The notes under the pieces: generated by a model
Database searches by the model: none
The model's input: only the letters and a program-made list of their open reading frames with translations
Told to the model about the DNA's origin: nothing
Source of the DNA: Saccharothrix espanaensis DSM 44229
Lineage (GTDB): Bacteria > Actinomycetota > Actinomycetes > Mycobacteriales > Pseudonocardiaceae
NCBI RefSeq assembly: GCF_000328705.1
Contig: NC_019673.1
Coordinates: forward strand, 9,001,501 to 9,065,500
Length of the DNA stretch: 64,000 nt
Direction: 5' to 3'
Shown here: in pieces, positions 15,569 to 23,757 of the stretch
Layout: each line of letters starts with the position of its first letter
Position numbering within the stretch: position 1 is the stretch's first letter
Program-made: the position numbers and the translations under genes

Positions 15569-15585
15569 GGATTGTTCAACAATCC
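15569..15585. promoter_or_regulatory. 17-bp palindrome, probable GntR/FadR-type operator of pxpBC
   Basis: GGATTGTT-C-AACAATCC is a perfect palindrome ending 16 bp before the pxpB start and just ahead of its GAGGA ribosome-binding site. The TTGTT/AACAA half-sites resemble operators of FadR-subfamily GntR regulators (inference). Near copies occur three times inside the dehydrogenase gene at 52538-53749. Confidence 0.55.
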
Positions 15586-15601
15586 AACTTGAGGACCTAT
15601 C

Positions 15602-16216
15602 GTGGGTGCCATGCGGCTGCGGCGTTGCGGAACCGACGCGGTGCTGGTCGAGGTCGACTCGGCCGGTGAGGTGGAGGCGGTGCGCGCGGCGGTCCAGGCC
15701 GCGGCGCTGCCCGAGGTGGTGGAGCTGGTCCCGGCGGCCCGCACGGTCCTGGTGACGGCCCGTCCGGGCGGCCTGCCGGCGGTCCGACGGGTGCTGGCGG
15801 CCGTCCGGTCGACCGACCCGGTCGACGTGCCGACCCGCGAGGTGGAGATCCCGGCGGTCTACGACGGGCCGGACCTCGACCTGGTCGCGACCACCGCGGG
15901 CCTCACCCCGGACGAGGTCGTCGCCCTGCACACCGAGACCGTCTACTCGGTCGCGTTCTGCGGGTTCGCCCCCGGTTTCGCCTACCTGACCGGCCTGCCC
16001 GAACCGCTGCGCCAGCCCCGGCTGGACTCCCCGCGCACGAAGGTGCCGGCGGGCTCGGTGGGCCTGGCGGGCGAGTACACCGCCGCCTACCCGCGGTCCA
16101 CGCCCGGCGGCTGGCGGCTCATCGGCCGCACCGACGCCCCGCTGTTCGACCCGCGCCACGACCCGCCCGCGCTGCTCTCGCCGGGCGACCGGGTGCGCTT
16201 CCGGGCGGTCCGGTGA
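15602..16216 (+). CDS. pxpB: 5-oxoprolinase subunit PxpB
   Basis: A 204-residue KipI-type protein. The family signatures VYSVAFCGFAPGFAYLTGL and RTKVPAGSVGLAGEYTAAYP are present, and the C-terminal SPGDRVRF is typical. PxpB with PxpA and PxpC forms ATP-dependent 5-oxoprolinase, which converts pyroglutamate to glutamate. A GAGGA box 6 nt upstream supports GTG 15602. It overlaps pxpC by 4 bp. No pxpA is present in the window, so it must lie elsewhere. Confidence 0.92.
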   Translation: MGAMRLRRCGTDAVLVEVDSAGEVEAVRAAVQAAALPEVVELVPAARTVLVTARPGGLPAVRRVLAAVRSTDPVDVPTREVEIPAVYDGPDLDLVATTAGLTPDEVVALHTETVYSVAFCGFAPGFAYLTGLPEPLRQPRLDSPRTKVPAGSVGLAGEYTAAYPRSTPGGWRLIGRTDAPLFDPRHDPPALLSPGDRVRFRAVR

Positions 16217-17097
16217 CGGCGCTCGACCAGGCGCGACCCGCCCGGTCCGTCACGGTCCTGCGCACCGGGCCCCAGGCGCTGGTCCAAGACCTCGGCCGGC
16301 CCGGCCACGCGCACCTCGGCGTGCCGCCGTCCGGCGCGCTGGACCCGCCGTCGCTGCGCCTGGCGAACCGGCTGGTCGGCAACCCCGAGGACGCCGCCGG
16401 GCTGGAACTCCTGCTCGGCGGCCTGGTGCTGCGCGCCGCCGCGTCGTGCACCGTCGCGGTCACCGGCCCGAGCACGCCCACCCTGGTCAACGGCCGGCTG
16501 CGGGACTGCCCGACCCACCTGCGCCCCGGCGACGAGCTGACCGTCGGCACCCCGCGCACCGGCCTGCGCTGCTACCTCGCGATCTCCGGGGGCATCGCCG
16601 TGCCGGCCGAGCTGGGCAGCCGCGCCGCGGACCTGCTCTCCGGCCTCGGCCCGCCGCCGCTGCGCCCCGGCGACGTGCTGCCGCTCGGCCCGCCGACGGG
16701 GGTGCCGACCGGGGCCGACGTGCTGCCGCCGCTGCGCGTCGCGGACGAGGTGGTGGTGCCGATCCTGCTCGGCCCCCGCGACGACTGGTTCGACGACCCG
16801 CTCGGACAGCTCCGCACCGGCCGGTGGTCCGCGTCCGAGCGGAGCAACCGGGTGGGGCTGCGCCTGGACGGCACGGCGCTGGCCCGGACCGCCGCCCACC
16901 GGGGTCGCGAGCTGCCCAGCGAGGGGCTGGTGACCGGGGCCGTCCAGGTGCCGGCGGACGGCCGACCTGTGGTGTTCCTGGCCGACCACCCGACGACCGG
17001 CGGTTACCCGGTGGTAGGCGTGGTGCCGCCGGACGCCCTGCCGCTGCTCGGCCAGGCGCGGCCGGGAACCCGGGTCCGGTTCCGGCCACACGGCTGA
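16213..17097 (+). CDS. pxpC: 5-oxoprolinase subunit PxpC
   Basis: A 294-residue KipA/biotin-dependent carboxyltransferase-like protein. Family motifs are TGPQALVQDLGRPGHAHLGV at the N-terminus, GALDPPSLRLANRLVGN, CYLAISGGI, and DHPTTGGYPVVG at the C-terminus. It forms the carboxyltransferase-like half of 5-oxoprolinase with PxpB. The GTG start overlaps the pxpB stop, so the two are coupled. The downstream chitinase is separately controlled. Confidence 0.92.
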   Translation: MTALDQARPARSVTVLRTGPQALVQDLGRPGHAHLGVPPSGALDPPSLRLANRLVGNPEDAAGLELLLGGLVLRAAASCTVAVTGPSTPTLVNGRLRDCPTHLRPGDELTVGTPRTGLRCYLAISGGIAVPAELGSRAADLLSGLGPPPLRPGDVLPLGPPTGVPTGADVLPPLRVADEVVVPILLGPRDDWFDDPLGQLRTGRWSASERSNRVGLRLDGTALARTAAHRGRELPSEGLVTGAVQVPADGRPVVFLADHPTTGGYPVVGVVPPDALPLLGQARPGTRVRFRPHG

Positions 17098-17106
17098 ACG
17101 GACGCA

Positions 17107-17122
17107 ATTGGTCTAGACCCAT
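17107..17122. promoter_or_regulatory. DasR-responsive element (dre) upstream of the chitinase
   Basis: ATTGGTCTAGACCCAT contains the palindromic core TGGTCTAGACC of the Streptomyces dre consensus, with about two or three mismatches at the flanks. It lies 86 bp upstream of the chitinase ATG, where DasR would repress until glucosamine-6-phosphate accumulates. A candidate -10, TAGTTT, lies further downstream near 17145. Confidence 0.8.
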
Positions 17123-17207
17123 TGTCATTGGTGTGACGAAGACCTAGTTTCAAGTCTTGGCCGCCGTGGTTCTCGACTGTCCCTGTCAATCGAGAGGCAC
17201 AACCGAA

Positions 17208-19760
17208 ATGCGCCGACTAGCCATCGCGCTGGTGGCACTAGCCGCCACCGCCACCTTCGCCACGCCGGCAACCGCCGCAGCGGGCCTGACCGCCACGTTC
17301 AGCCGAACGGGCACCACAGCCAAGTTCGTGGTCAACAACCCGACCACAGCTGCCATCTCCGGCTGGTCGATCAAGTTCGACCTGCCCGCCGGCGTGACGG
17401 TGAGCGGTGCGCAGAACGCGACCACCACCCAGAACGGCACCAAGGTCACGCTCACCCCCGCCTACTACATCAGCACCATCCAGGCGGGCCGCAACACCGA
17501 CCCGTTCAGCCCGACGTTCACGCTGAGCTCGGCGGTCGACCCGACGTCGTGCACGCTCAACGGCGCGAACTGCGACGGCACCGGCCCCGAGCCGCCACCG
17601 CCCGCACCGGTCACGGCCGACTTCAGCCTGACCGGCAGCACCGGCAAGTTCGTGGTCGCGAACAACACCACGACGACGCTGACCGAGTGGTCGATCACGT
17701 TCACGCTGCCCGCGGGCGTCACCGCGAGCAACGGGAACAACGCGACCGTCACCCAGAACGGCAACTCGGTCACCGTGGTCCCGGTGCACTACAACAAGTC
17801 GGTCGGTCCCAAGAAGACCACCGAGCCGTACAGCCCGACGTTCACGCTGAGCCGCGCGGTGGAACCCGTCACCTGCCGGATCAACAACGTGAACTGCGAC
17901 GGTTCGCCGGACGTCCCGCCGACCGTCCCCGGTGACCTGCGCTCCCCGGTGAAGACCACGAAGTCCGTGTCGCTGCAGTGGAACGCGTCCAACGCGGGTT
18001 CGCTGCCGGTCGCGGGCTACGACGTCTACAACGGAACCGCGCTGGCCACCACGGTCACCGGCACCAGTGCCACGGTAACCGGTCTCACGCCGAACACCGC
18101 GTACTCGTTCACCGTGAAGGCCAAGGACACCAAGGGCACCCAGTCCGGGGCCAGCAACGCCATCAGCGTCACCACGAACAACCCGGCCGACGACACCCAG
18201 CCGCCGACCACCCCGACCAACCTGCGCAGCACCGCGAAGGACGCGGGCAGCGTCACGCTCGCGTGGAACGCGTCCACGGACAACAACAAGGTCGCGAACT
18301 ACGACGTCTACCAGGGCGACGCGGTCCGCGCCACGGTCACCGAGACCACGGCGAAGATCGACGGCCTGTCGCCGTCCACCGAGTACACCTTCCAGGTGAA
18401 GGCCCGGGACATCTACGACAACGAGTCGGGCCTGAGCAGCGCCGTCAAGGTGACCACTTCGGACATCGTCGGCGGGTACGCGAAGGTCGGCTACTTCGTG
18501 CAGTGGGGCATCTACGGTCGCCAGTTCTTCGTGAAGAACCTGGACACCAACGGGTCCGCGGCGAAGCTGACGCACATCAACTACGCGTTCGGCAACATCG
18601 ACCCGGTCAACCTGACCTGCCTGCACGGCGTCACCAAGGGCACCTCGCCCAACCCGCAGGACCCCAACCAGGGCGACGGCGCGGGTGACGCGGAAGCCGA
18701 CTACAGCCGGCCGTTCAGCTCGGCGCAGTCGGTCGACGGCGTCGCGGACACCGGCTGGGAGCCGCTGCGCGGCAACTACAACCAGCTCAAGAAGCTCAAG
18801 GCGAAGCACCCGCACCTCAAGGTGCTGATCTCGCTGGGCGGCTGGACGTACTCGAAGTACTTCTCCGACGTCGCGGCCACCGACGCGGCGCGCAAGAAGT
18901 TCGTCGCGTCGTGCGTCGACATGTACCTGAAGGGCAACCTGCCGACCTACAACGCGGCGGGCGGTCCGGGCACGGCGGCCGGCATCTTCGACGGCATCGA
19001 CCTCGACTGGGAGTGGCCCGGCGCCGAAGGCCACGCCGGCAACCACATCAGCCCGGACGACAAGCGGAACAACACCCTCCTGATCGAGGAGTTCCGCAAG
19101 CAGATGGACGAGCTGACCAAGACCTCCGGCAGGCGCTACCAGCTGACCGCGTTCACCCCGGCCGACCGGGGCAAGATCGACGCCGGCTGGGAGCTGGGCC
19201 GGGTGGCGCAGTCCATGGACATCTTCAACGTCCAGGGCTACGACTTCCACGGCTCGGGCAGCGACAACTCGTGGGAGCCGAACCGGACCGGCCACCAGGG
19301 CAACCTGTACGCCGACAAGGACGACCCGTACCCGTTCCACTTCAGCGTGGAGGACACGGTCAACGCCTACCTCGAAGCCGGGGTGCACCCGCGCAAGATC
19401 ACGGTGGGCCTGGCGTTCTACGGCCGGGGCTGGCAGGGCGTCCAGGACGGCGGGAAGAAGGGCGAGTGGCAGTCGGCGACCGGTGCGGCACCGGGCCAGT
19501 TCGCCGAGGAGGCCGGCACCCGCGGCTACTCCAACCTGCTGGCCAGCGTCCCGAACTGCACCGTCGTGCACGACGAACCGGCGGTGGCCACCTCCTGCTT
19601 CACCGGCAACGGCGGGCAGTGGTGGACCTTCGACGACACGTGGTCGATCCAGAAGAAGACCGCGTGGATGAAGCAGCGCGGCCTGCTCGGCGCGATGATC
19701 TGGGAGATGTCCGGCGACACCGGCACGTTGATGAGTGCCGTTGACAACGGGCTGAAGTAA
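17208..19760 (+). CDS. secreted modular GH18 chitinase (2x CBM2-like, 2x FN3)
   Basis: An 850-residue secreted enzyme: signal peptide (1-27, cleavage near ATAAA), two related beta-sandwich modules of CBM2-like type (about 28-125 and 134-232, each with GWSI/EWSI and a closing Cys pair), two FN3 domains (242-328, 335-420), and a GH18 catalytic domain (425-850). The GH18 signature D595-G-I-D-L-D600-W-E602 is intact, with E602 the proton donor. It would hydrolyse chitin outside the cell. ATG 17208 was chosen because it begins the signal peptide. A DasR-type operator lies upstream. With the exo-glucosaminidase at 49817 it forms a chitin/chitosan utilisation set. Confidence 0.93.
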   Translation: MRRLAIALVALAATATFATPATAAAGLTATFSRTGTTAKFVVNNPTTAAISGWSIKFDLPAGVTVSGAQNATTTQNGTKVTLTPAYYISTIQAGRNTDPFSPTFTLSSAVDPTSCTLNGANCDGTGPEPPPPAPVTADFSLTGSTGKFVVANNTTTTLTEWSITFTLPAGVTASNGNNATVTQNGNSVTVVPVHYNKSVGPKKTTEPYSPTFTLSRAVEPVTCRINNVNCDGSPDVPPTVPGDLRSPVKTTKSVSLQWNASNAGSLPVAGYDVYNGTALATTVTGTSATVTGLTPNTAYSFTVKAKDTKGTQSGASNAISVTTNNPADDTQPPTTPTNLRSTAKDAGSVTLAWNASTDNNKVANYDVYQGDAVRATVTETTAKIDGLSPSTEYTFQVKARDIYDNESGLSSAVKVTTSDIVGGYAKVGYFVQWGIYGRQFFVKNLDTNGSAAKLTHINYAFGNIDPVNLTCLHGVTKGTSPNPQDPNQGDGAGDAEADYSRPFSSAQSVDGVADTGWEPLRGNYNQLKKLKAKHPHLKVLISLGGWTYSKYFSDVAATDAARKKFVASCVDMYLKGNLPTYNAAGGPGTAAGIFDGIDLDWEWPGAEGHAGNHISPDDKRNNTLLIEEFRKQMDELTKTSGRRYQLTAFTPADRGKIDAGWELGRVAQSMDIFNVQGYDFHGSGSDNSWEPNRTGHQGNLYADKDDPYPFHFSVEDTVNAYLEAGVHPRKITVGLAFYGRGWQGVQDGGKKGEWQSATGAAPGQFAEEAGTRGYSNLLASVPNCTVVHDEPAVATSCFTGNGGQWWTFDDTWSIQKKTAWMKQRGLLGAMIWEMSGDTGTLMSAVDNGLK

Positions 19761-19772
19761 TCCCTGCGGGAA

Positions 19773-19803
19773 CGCGGCCCCCGGACTCCCGGGGGCCGCG
19801 TTT
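19773..19803. terminator. terminator between chitinase and pabC
   Basis: A perfect 12-bp stem (19773-19784 with 19789-19800) with a 4-nt loop and TTT lies 13 bp beyond the chitinase stop. The convergent pabC ends at 19830, so it may act in both directions. Confidence 0.75.
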
Positions 19804-19829
19804 CCCGTCCCGCCCCGGCGCTCGGAACC

Positions 19830-20672
19830 TCAGTACTCGGCCTCGTAGAGCTCCACGAGCCGGGCGTGCAGGTCCGCGGAGTCGGGCAGCGGCTTGCCGT
19901 CCAGCGTGTGCACGCGGGTGATCTTGCGGACGCTGGACACCAGGAAGACGCCGTCCGCCGCGTGCAGCTCGTCCACCGCGATCGGCGCGACCTTGACCGT
20001 CCAACCCTCACGCGTGGCGGACCGGAACAGCGCGGCCTGCGTCGTGCCCGGCAGGATGCCCAAGGTCGAGGGCGGTGTGACCAGGTCCCGGTCGCGGGCC
20101 AGGACCAGCGTCGAGGTCGGGCCCTCCAGCACCGAGCCGGACGACGTGGTGAACACGACCTCCGCCGCGCCGCGCCGCTCGGCCTCGCGCAGGGCCGCCA
20201 TGTTGACCGCGTAGGACAGCGACTTCGCGCCCAGCAGCAGCCACGGCGCGCGCTCGGCCAGCCCCGGCTCGATGCCCCGGTCCAGGGTGATCGCGGCGAG
20301 GCCGTCGGCCCGCTGGGCCCGCACCTTCGCCGAGATGTCCATGCCCAGCGTGAAGCCGGTCGCGGTGCCGTCACCGCCCTCGACGCCGCGGGTGTAGATC
20401 AGCTTGAGGGCGATCTCCCGGCCGCCGGTCCAGTTGTCCACCACCAGGCTGACCGTCCGCTCGAACGCGGCGCGGTCGGGTTCGGGCAGGTCCAGCAGGG
20501 CCGCCGAGCGGGCCAGCCGGTCCAGGTGCGGCCCCAGTTCACGGGGTTTGCCGTCCACGACGAGGACGGTCTCGAAGACGCCGTCGCCGCGCATCAGGCC
20601 GAGGTCGTCCACGCGGATCTGCGGGGCGTCGGGGTCGGCGAGGGTTCCATCCAGTAGAGCGAGCACGCGCAT
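19830..20672 (-). CDS. pabC: aminodeoxychorismate lyase (class IV PLP enzyme)
   Basis: A 280-residue fold-type IV PLP enzyme. Family features are the LMRGDGVFET N-terminal motif, the PLP lysine in LLLGAKSLSYAVNMAALREA near residue 145, and the phosphate-cup segments SSGSVLEGPTSTL and LPGTTQAALF. It would release pyruvate from 4-amino-4-deoxychorismate to give p-aminobenzoate for folate; branched-chain or D-amino-acid aminotransferases share the fold. Synteny with Rv0812, which is next to ygfZ (Rv0811c), favours the lyase. It diverges from the Fur gene with 34 bp between starts. Confidence 0.82.
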   Translation of the reverse strand: MRVLALLDGTLADPDAPQIRVDDLGLMRGDGVFETVLVVDGKPRELGPHLDRLARSAALLDLPEPDRAAFERTVSLVVDNWTGGREIALKLIYTRGVEGGDGTATGFTLGMDISAKVRAQRADGLAAITLDRGIEPGLAERAPWLLLGAKSLSYAVNMAALREAERRGAAEVVFTTSSGSVLEGPTSTLVLARDRDLVTPPSTLGILPGTTQAALFRSATREGWTVKVAPIAVDELHAADGVFLVSSVRKITRVHTLDGKPLPDSADLHARLVELYEAEY

Positions 20673-20706
20673 ACAGTGAGACTACTCACGGCTTAACATC
20701 GGTTTC

Positions 20707-21141
20707 GTGGACACCGCGAGCGGCCCGAAGGCCCTGCGCAAGACGTTGCACGACCGCGGGATGCGGATGACGCCCCAGCGCCAACTGGTGCTGGACGCGG
20801 TGCGCGACCTCGGGCACGCGACACCCGAGCAGATCTGCCACCGCGTGCAGGTCACGGCCCCGACGGTGAACATCACCACGATCTACCGGACCCTCGACCT
20901 GCTGGAGCGGCTCGGGCTGATCCGGCACACCCACCTGGGCCACGGCGCGCCGAACTACTCGGCGGACGAGCACGAGCACGTCCACCTGGTGTGCCACCGG
21001 TGCGGCGGGGTCGACGAGGTGCCGTGTGATCTGCTGTCACCGCTGGGCGGAACACTCCGGGGTGAATTCGGGTTCGAACTGGATGCCAGCCACCTCGCGC
21101 TGTCCGGCACCTGCCGCGACTGCCTGAAGGAGAACTCGTGA
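20707..21141 (+). CDS. Fur-family metal-responsive repressor
   Basis: A 144-residue Fur-superfamily protein: winged helix at about 8-85 (RMTPQRQLVLDAV, TTIYRTLDLLERLGLI) and a dimerisation/metal domain with the His-rich motif HEHVHLVCHRCG and a second Cys pair (GTCRDC), giving the two CxxC of a structural zinc site. The regulatory metal cannot be assigned from sequence; Zur, Fur and Nur all fit. Its stop overlaps the start of ygfZ (GTGA), coupling a metal repressor to an Fe-S-related folate protein. Confidence 0.88.
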   Translation: MDTASGPKALRKTLHDRGMRMTPQRQLVLDAVRDLGHATPEQICHRVQVTAPTVNITTIYRTLDLLERLGLIRHTHLGHGAPNYSADEHEHVHLVCHRCGGVDEVPCDLLSPLGGTLRGEFGFELDASHLALSGTCRDCLKENS

Positions 21142-22229
21142 CCTCACCGCTGCTGACCGTGCCGGGCGCCGTCGCGCCGTTCGAGGGGTCCGCCGACCAG
21201 GGCGTGCCCTGGCACTTCGGCGACCCGTTCGCGGAGCAGCGCTCGGCGGCCCGGTCGGTCGCGGTGTTCGACCGGTCGAACCGGGCGGTGCTGGCGGTCT
21301 CCGGCGACGACCGGCTGACCTGGCTGCACTCGCTGACCAGCCAGCACTTCGAGGCGCTCGGCGAGGACCGGGGCAGCGAGATGCTGGTGCTGGACGTGCA
21401 GGGGCGGGTCGAGCACCACGCGGTGGTGGCCAACGTGGGCGGCGTGGTCTACCTCGACACCGAGGCGTCGACGGCGGGCGCGCTGCTGTCGTACCTGACG
21501 AAGATGGTGTTCTGGTCGAAGGTCGAGCCCCGCGACGCCACCGCCGAACTGGCCGTGCTGACCGTCGTCGGGCCGGAGCTCCCGGAGCTGTTCACCAGAT
21601 CGGGTGTGGTGCTGCCCGAGCGGCTCGGTGTCGTGGAACTGCCCGGCGGCGGGTTCGTGCGGCGGATGCCGTGGCCCGGTCAGGACGCCGCCGACCTGGT
21701 CGTGCCGCGCGGGTTGCTGACCGACTGGTGGGCGAAGCTGACCGACGCGGGCGCGCGCCCGGCGGGCAGCTGGGCGTTCGAGGCGTTGCGGGTGGAGTCG
21801 CTGCGGCCCCGGCTGGGCGTGGACACCGACGAGAAGACCATCCCGCACGAGGTCAACTGGATCGGCTCGGCGGTCCACCTGGACAAGGGCTGCTACCGCG
21901 GCCAGGAGACGGTGTCGAAGGTGCACAACGTCGGCCGGCCGCCGCGGCGGATGCTGCTGCTGCACCTGGACGGGACCCGGGAGGTCCAGCCGGAGACCGG
22001 CGACCCGGTGGTGGTCGGCGAGAAGGTGGTCGGCCGGGTCGGGTCGGTGGCGCTGCACCACGAGCTGGGCACGATCGCGTTGGCGCTGGTCAAGCGCTCG
22101 GTGCCGGTCGAGGCCGAGCTGCTGGTGGGTGTCGACGACCGGGTCGTGCAGGCGTCGGTGGACCCCGATTCGGTGCCGCCGGACACCCCGGGCCTGGGCC
22201 GGGAAGCCGCCCGGAACCTGGGGCGGTAG
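21138..22229 (+). CDS. YgfZ/GcvT-like folate-binding protein
   Basis: A 363-residue protein of the GcvT-like fold with the YgfZ signature K-G-C-Y-R-G-Q-E (LDKGCYRGQETVSKVH, near residue 250). YgfZ proteins use tetrahydrofolate to support assembly or repair of certain Fe-S enzymes in the cytoplasm. Position next to pabC corresponds to Rv0811c. The GTG start overlaps the stop of the Fur gene by 4 bp, so the two are translated together. Confidence 0.88.
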   Translation: MTSPLLTVPGAVAPFEGSADQGVPWHFGDPFAEQRSAARSVAVFDRSNRAVLAVSGDDRLTWLHSLTSQHFEALGEDRGSEMLVLDVQGRVEHHAVVANVGGVVYLDTEASTAGALLSYLTKMVFWSKVEPRDATAELAVLTVVGPELPELFTRSGVVLPERLGVVELPGGGFVRRMPWPGQDAADLVVPRGLLTDWWAKLTDAGARPAGSWAFEALRVESLRPRLGVDTDEKTIPHEVNWIGSAVHLDKGCYRGQETVSKVHNVGRPPRRMLLLHLDGTREVQPETGDPVVVGEKVVGRVGSVALHHELGTIALALVKRSVPVEAELLVGVDDRVVQASVDPDSVPPDTPGLGREAARNLGR

Positions 22230-22266
22230 TCGCCGGACGCGCCGGGTTCTGTGCCAGGATCACGGC

Positions 22267-23115
22267 ATGTCCCGACCCGGTTCCCACGGCACGCTGCTCA
22301 CCGTCGCCCCGACCGGGGCCGAGCACGCCAAGGCCGACGTCCCGCAGCTGCCGGTCACGCTGGACGAGCTGGTCGCCGCCGCGCAGGCGTGCGAGCAGGT
22401 CGGGGCCGCGATGGTGCACGTCCACATCCGCGGCGACGACACCCGCCCGACGCTCGACCTCGGGCGGCTCAAGGACACCGTGGGGGCGCTGCGCGAGCGG
22501 ACGTCGCTGATCGTGCAGCTCTCCACCGGCGGGGCGGTCACCGACCCGGAGGCCGACCGGCTGCGCGTGCTCGACGCCCTGCCGGACTCGGCGTCCTGCA
22601 CGATGGGGACGGTGAACTTCGGCGAGGACGTCTTCCTCAACCGGTGGGAGTTCGTGGTCTCGCTGCACAAGGCGATGCAGGAACGCGCGATCGTGCCGGA
22701 GTACGAGATCTTCGACCTCGGCCAGCTCGCGTCGCTGCGCCGGCTGCTCGACCAGCACGGCCTGCCGGCGGGCGGGAAGGTGCACGTCGACCTGGTGATG
22801 GGCGTGCCGGGCGGGATGCCCGGCGACGTGGAGACGCTGGTCGCCGCGCTGCGGCTGCTGCCGGACGGGGCGTCGTTCTCGGCGACCGGGATCGGCCGGA
22901 CGTCGCTGCCGGTGATGCTCGCCGCGCTGAGCGCGGGCGGGCACCTGCGGGTCGGGATGGAGGACACCACCACCTACGCCAAAGGGCAGCCGGTGCGGGA
23001 CAACGCCCAACTGGTGGCGCGCGCCGCGGGGCTCGCGAAGATCGCCCAGCGACCGCCGCTGTCACCCGTCGAGGCGCGTGACCTACTCGGCGTGCGCAGT
23101 CCGGTACAGGTTTGA
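22267..23115 (+). CDS. BKACE-family beta-keto acid cleavage enzyme
   Basis: A 282-residue TIM-barrel of the 3-keto-5-aminohexanoate cleavage (Kce/BKACE) family. Metal-ligand motif H-V-H-I-R (near residue 55), LSTGGAVTD, the EYEIFDLGQL strand and a late GHLRVGMEDTTTY motif are visible. BKACE enzymes condense a beta-keto acid with acetyl-CoA to give acetoacetate plus a CoA ester; the specific substrate cannot be told here. It begins 37 bp after ygfZ and may share its transcript. Confidence 0.85.
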   Translation: MSRPGSHGTLLTVAPTGAEHAKADVPQLPVTLDELVAAAQACEQVGAAMVHVHIRGDDTRPTLDLGRLKDTVGALRERTSLIVQLSTGGAVTDPEADRLRVLDALPDSASCTMGTVNFGEDVFLNRWEFVVSLHKAMQERAIVPEYEIFDLGQLASLRRLLDQHGLPAGGKVHVDLVMGVPGGMPGDVETLVAALRLLPDGASFSATGIGRTSLPVMLAALSAGGHLRVGMEDTTTYAKGQPVRDNAQLVARAAGLAKIAQRPPLSPVEARDLLGVRSPVQV

Positions 23116-23136
23116 AACAACTTTGGAAGCAGGTTT

Positions 23137-23757
23137 GTGTTGGCGGGTGGGCAGGAACTACCTCAGGATGAGTACGTGATCGAGGTGCGTCCTGGCGGGC
23201 GCCGCCGAATCGACCGGGTGCTCGCCCCCGACTACACCGAGGGGGTCGAGCGGCTCCCGCTCGCCGAGGTGCGCGCGCTGCGCGACGAAGCGGCCCAGGA
23301 GGAGACCGACCTGTCGTACCTGCGGCGGCTGTTGCACGCGCGGATCGACATCGTGCGGGCCGAGCAGGCGCGCCGGGCCGACGGCGGGTCGGCGGTGGTG
23401 GACCAGCTGGCCACGATCCTCGCCTCGAACGCGGTGGGGCCGGCGACCGGGCTGGGGCGCTACCAGACGCAGGAGCCCTCACGGGCGGAGGCGCACCGGC
23501 GGCACGTCGAGGCGCTGGTGTCGGACGTGGACCTGTCGGACGTGAGCTCGCTGACCGACGACAAGCTGGACCTGGCGCTGCGGACGTTCGTGAACGAGGA
23601 GGCCTCGGTCTCCGGGCGGCGGCGCGAGGTGCAGGTCGTGGTGGACCGGTTGAACGCGGAGATCGCGGGCCGGTACCAGAACGGGAGCGCCTCGGTGGAC
23701 GAGCTGCTGGCCGCGGAACGCGGCTGGCCGACGAACCCGAACCGCGAGAAGGAATAG
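23137..23757 (+). CDS. rsiG: RsiG-like c-di-GMP-binding anti-sigma factor
   Basis: A 206-residue, mostly coiled-coil protein. It carries the RsiG c-di-GMP signature E(X)3S(X)2R(X)3Q(X)3D twice. The first copy (EETDLSYLRRLLHARID, near residue 52) has His in place of Gln. The second (EEASVSGRRREVQVVVD, near residue 152) is perfect. In Streptomyces, RsiG bound to c-di-GMP sequesters the sporulation sigma factor WhiG. No whiG is in the window. A PAS-GGDEF-EAL enzyme that could set c-di-GMP levels is encoded at 53858-56017. The start (GTG 23137) is the longest; GTG 23176 is an alternative. Confidence 0.78.
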   Translation: MLAGGQELPQDEYVIEVRPGGRRRIDRVLAPDYTEGVERLPLAEVRALRDEAAQEETDLSYLRRLLHARIDIVRAEQARRADGGSAVVDQLATILASNAVGPATGLGRYQTQEPSRAEAHRRHVEALVSDVDLSDVSSLTDDKLDLALRTFVNEEASVSGRRREVQVVVDRLNAEIAGRYQNGSASVDELLAAERGWPTNPNREKE

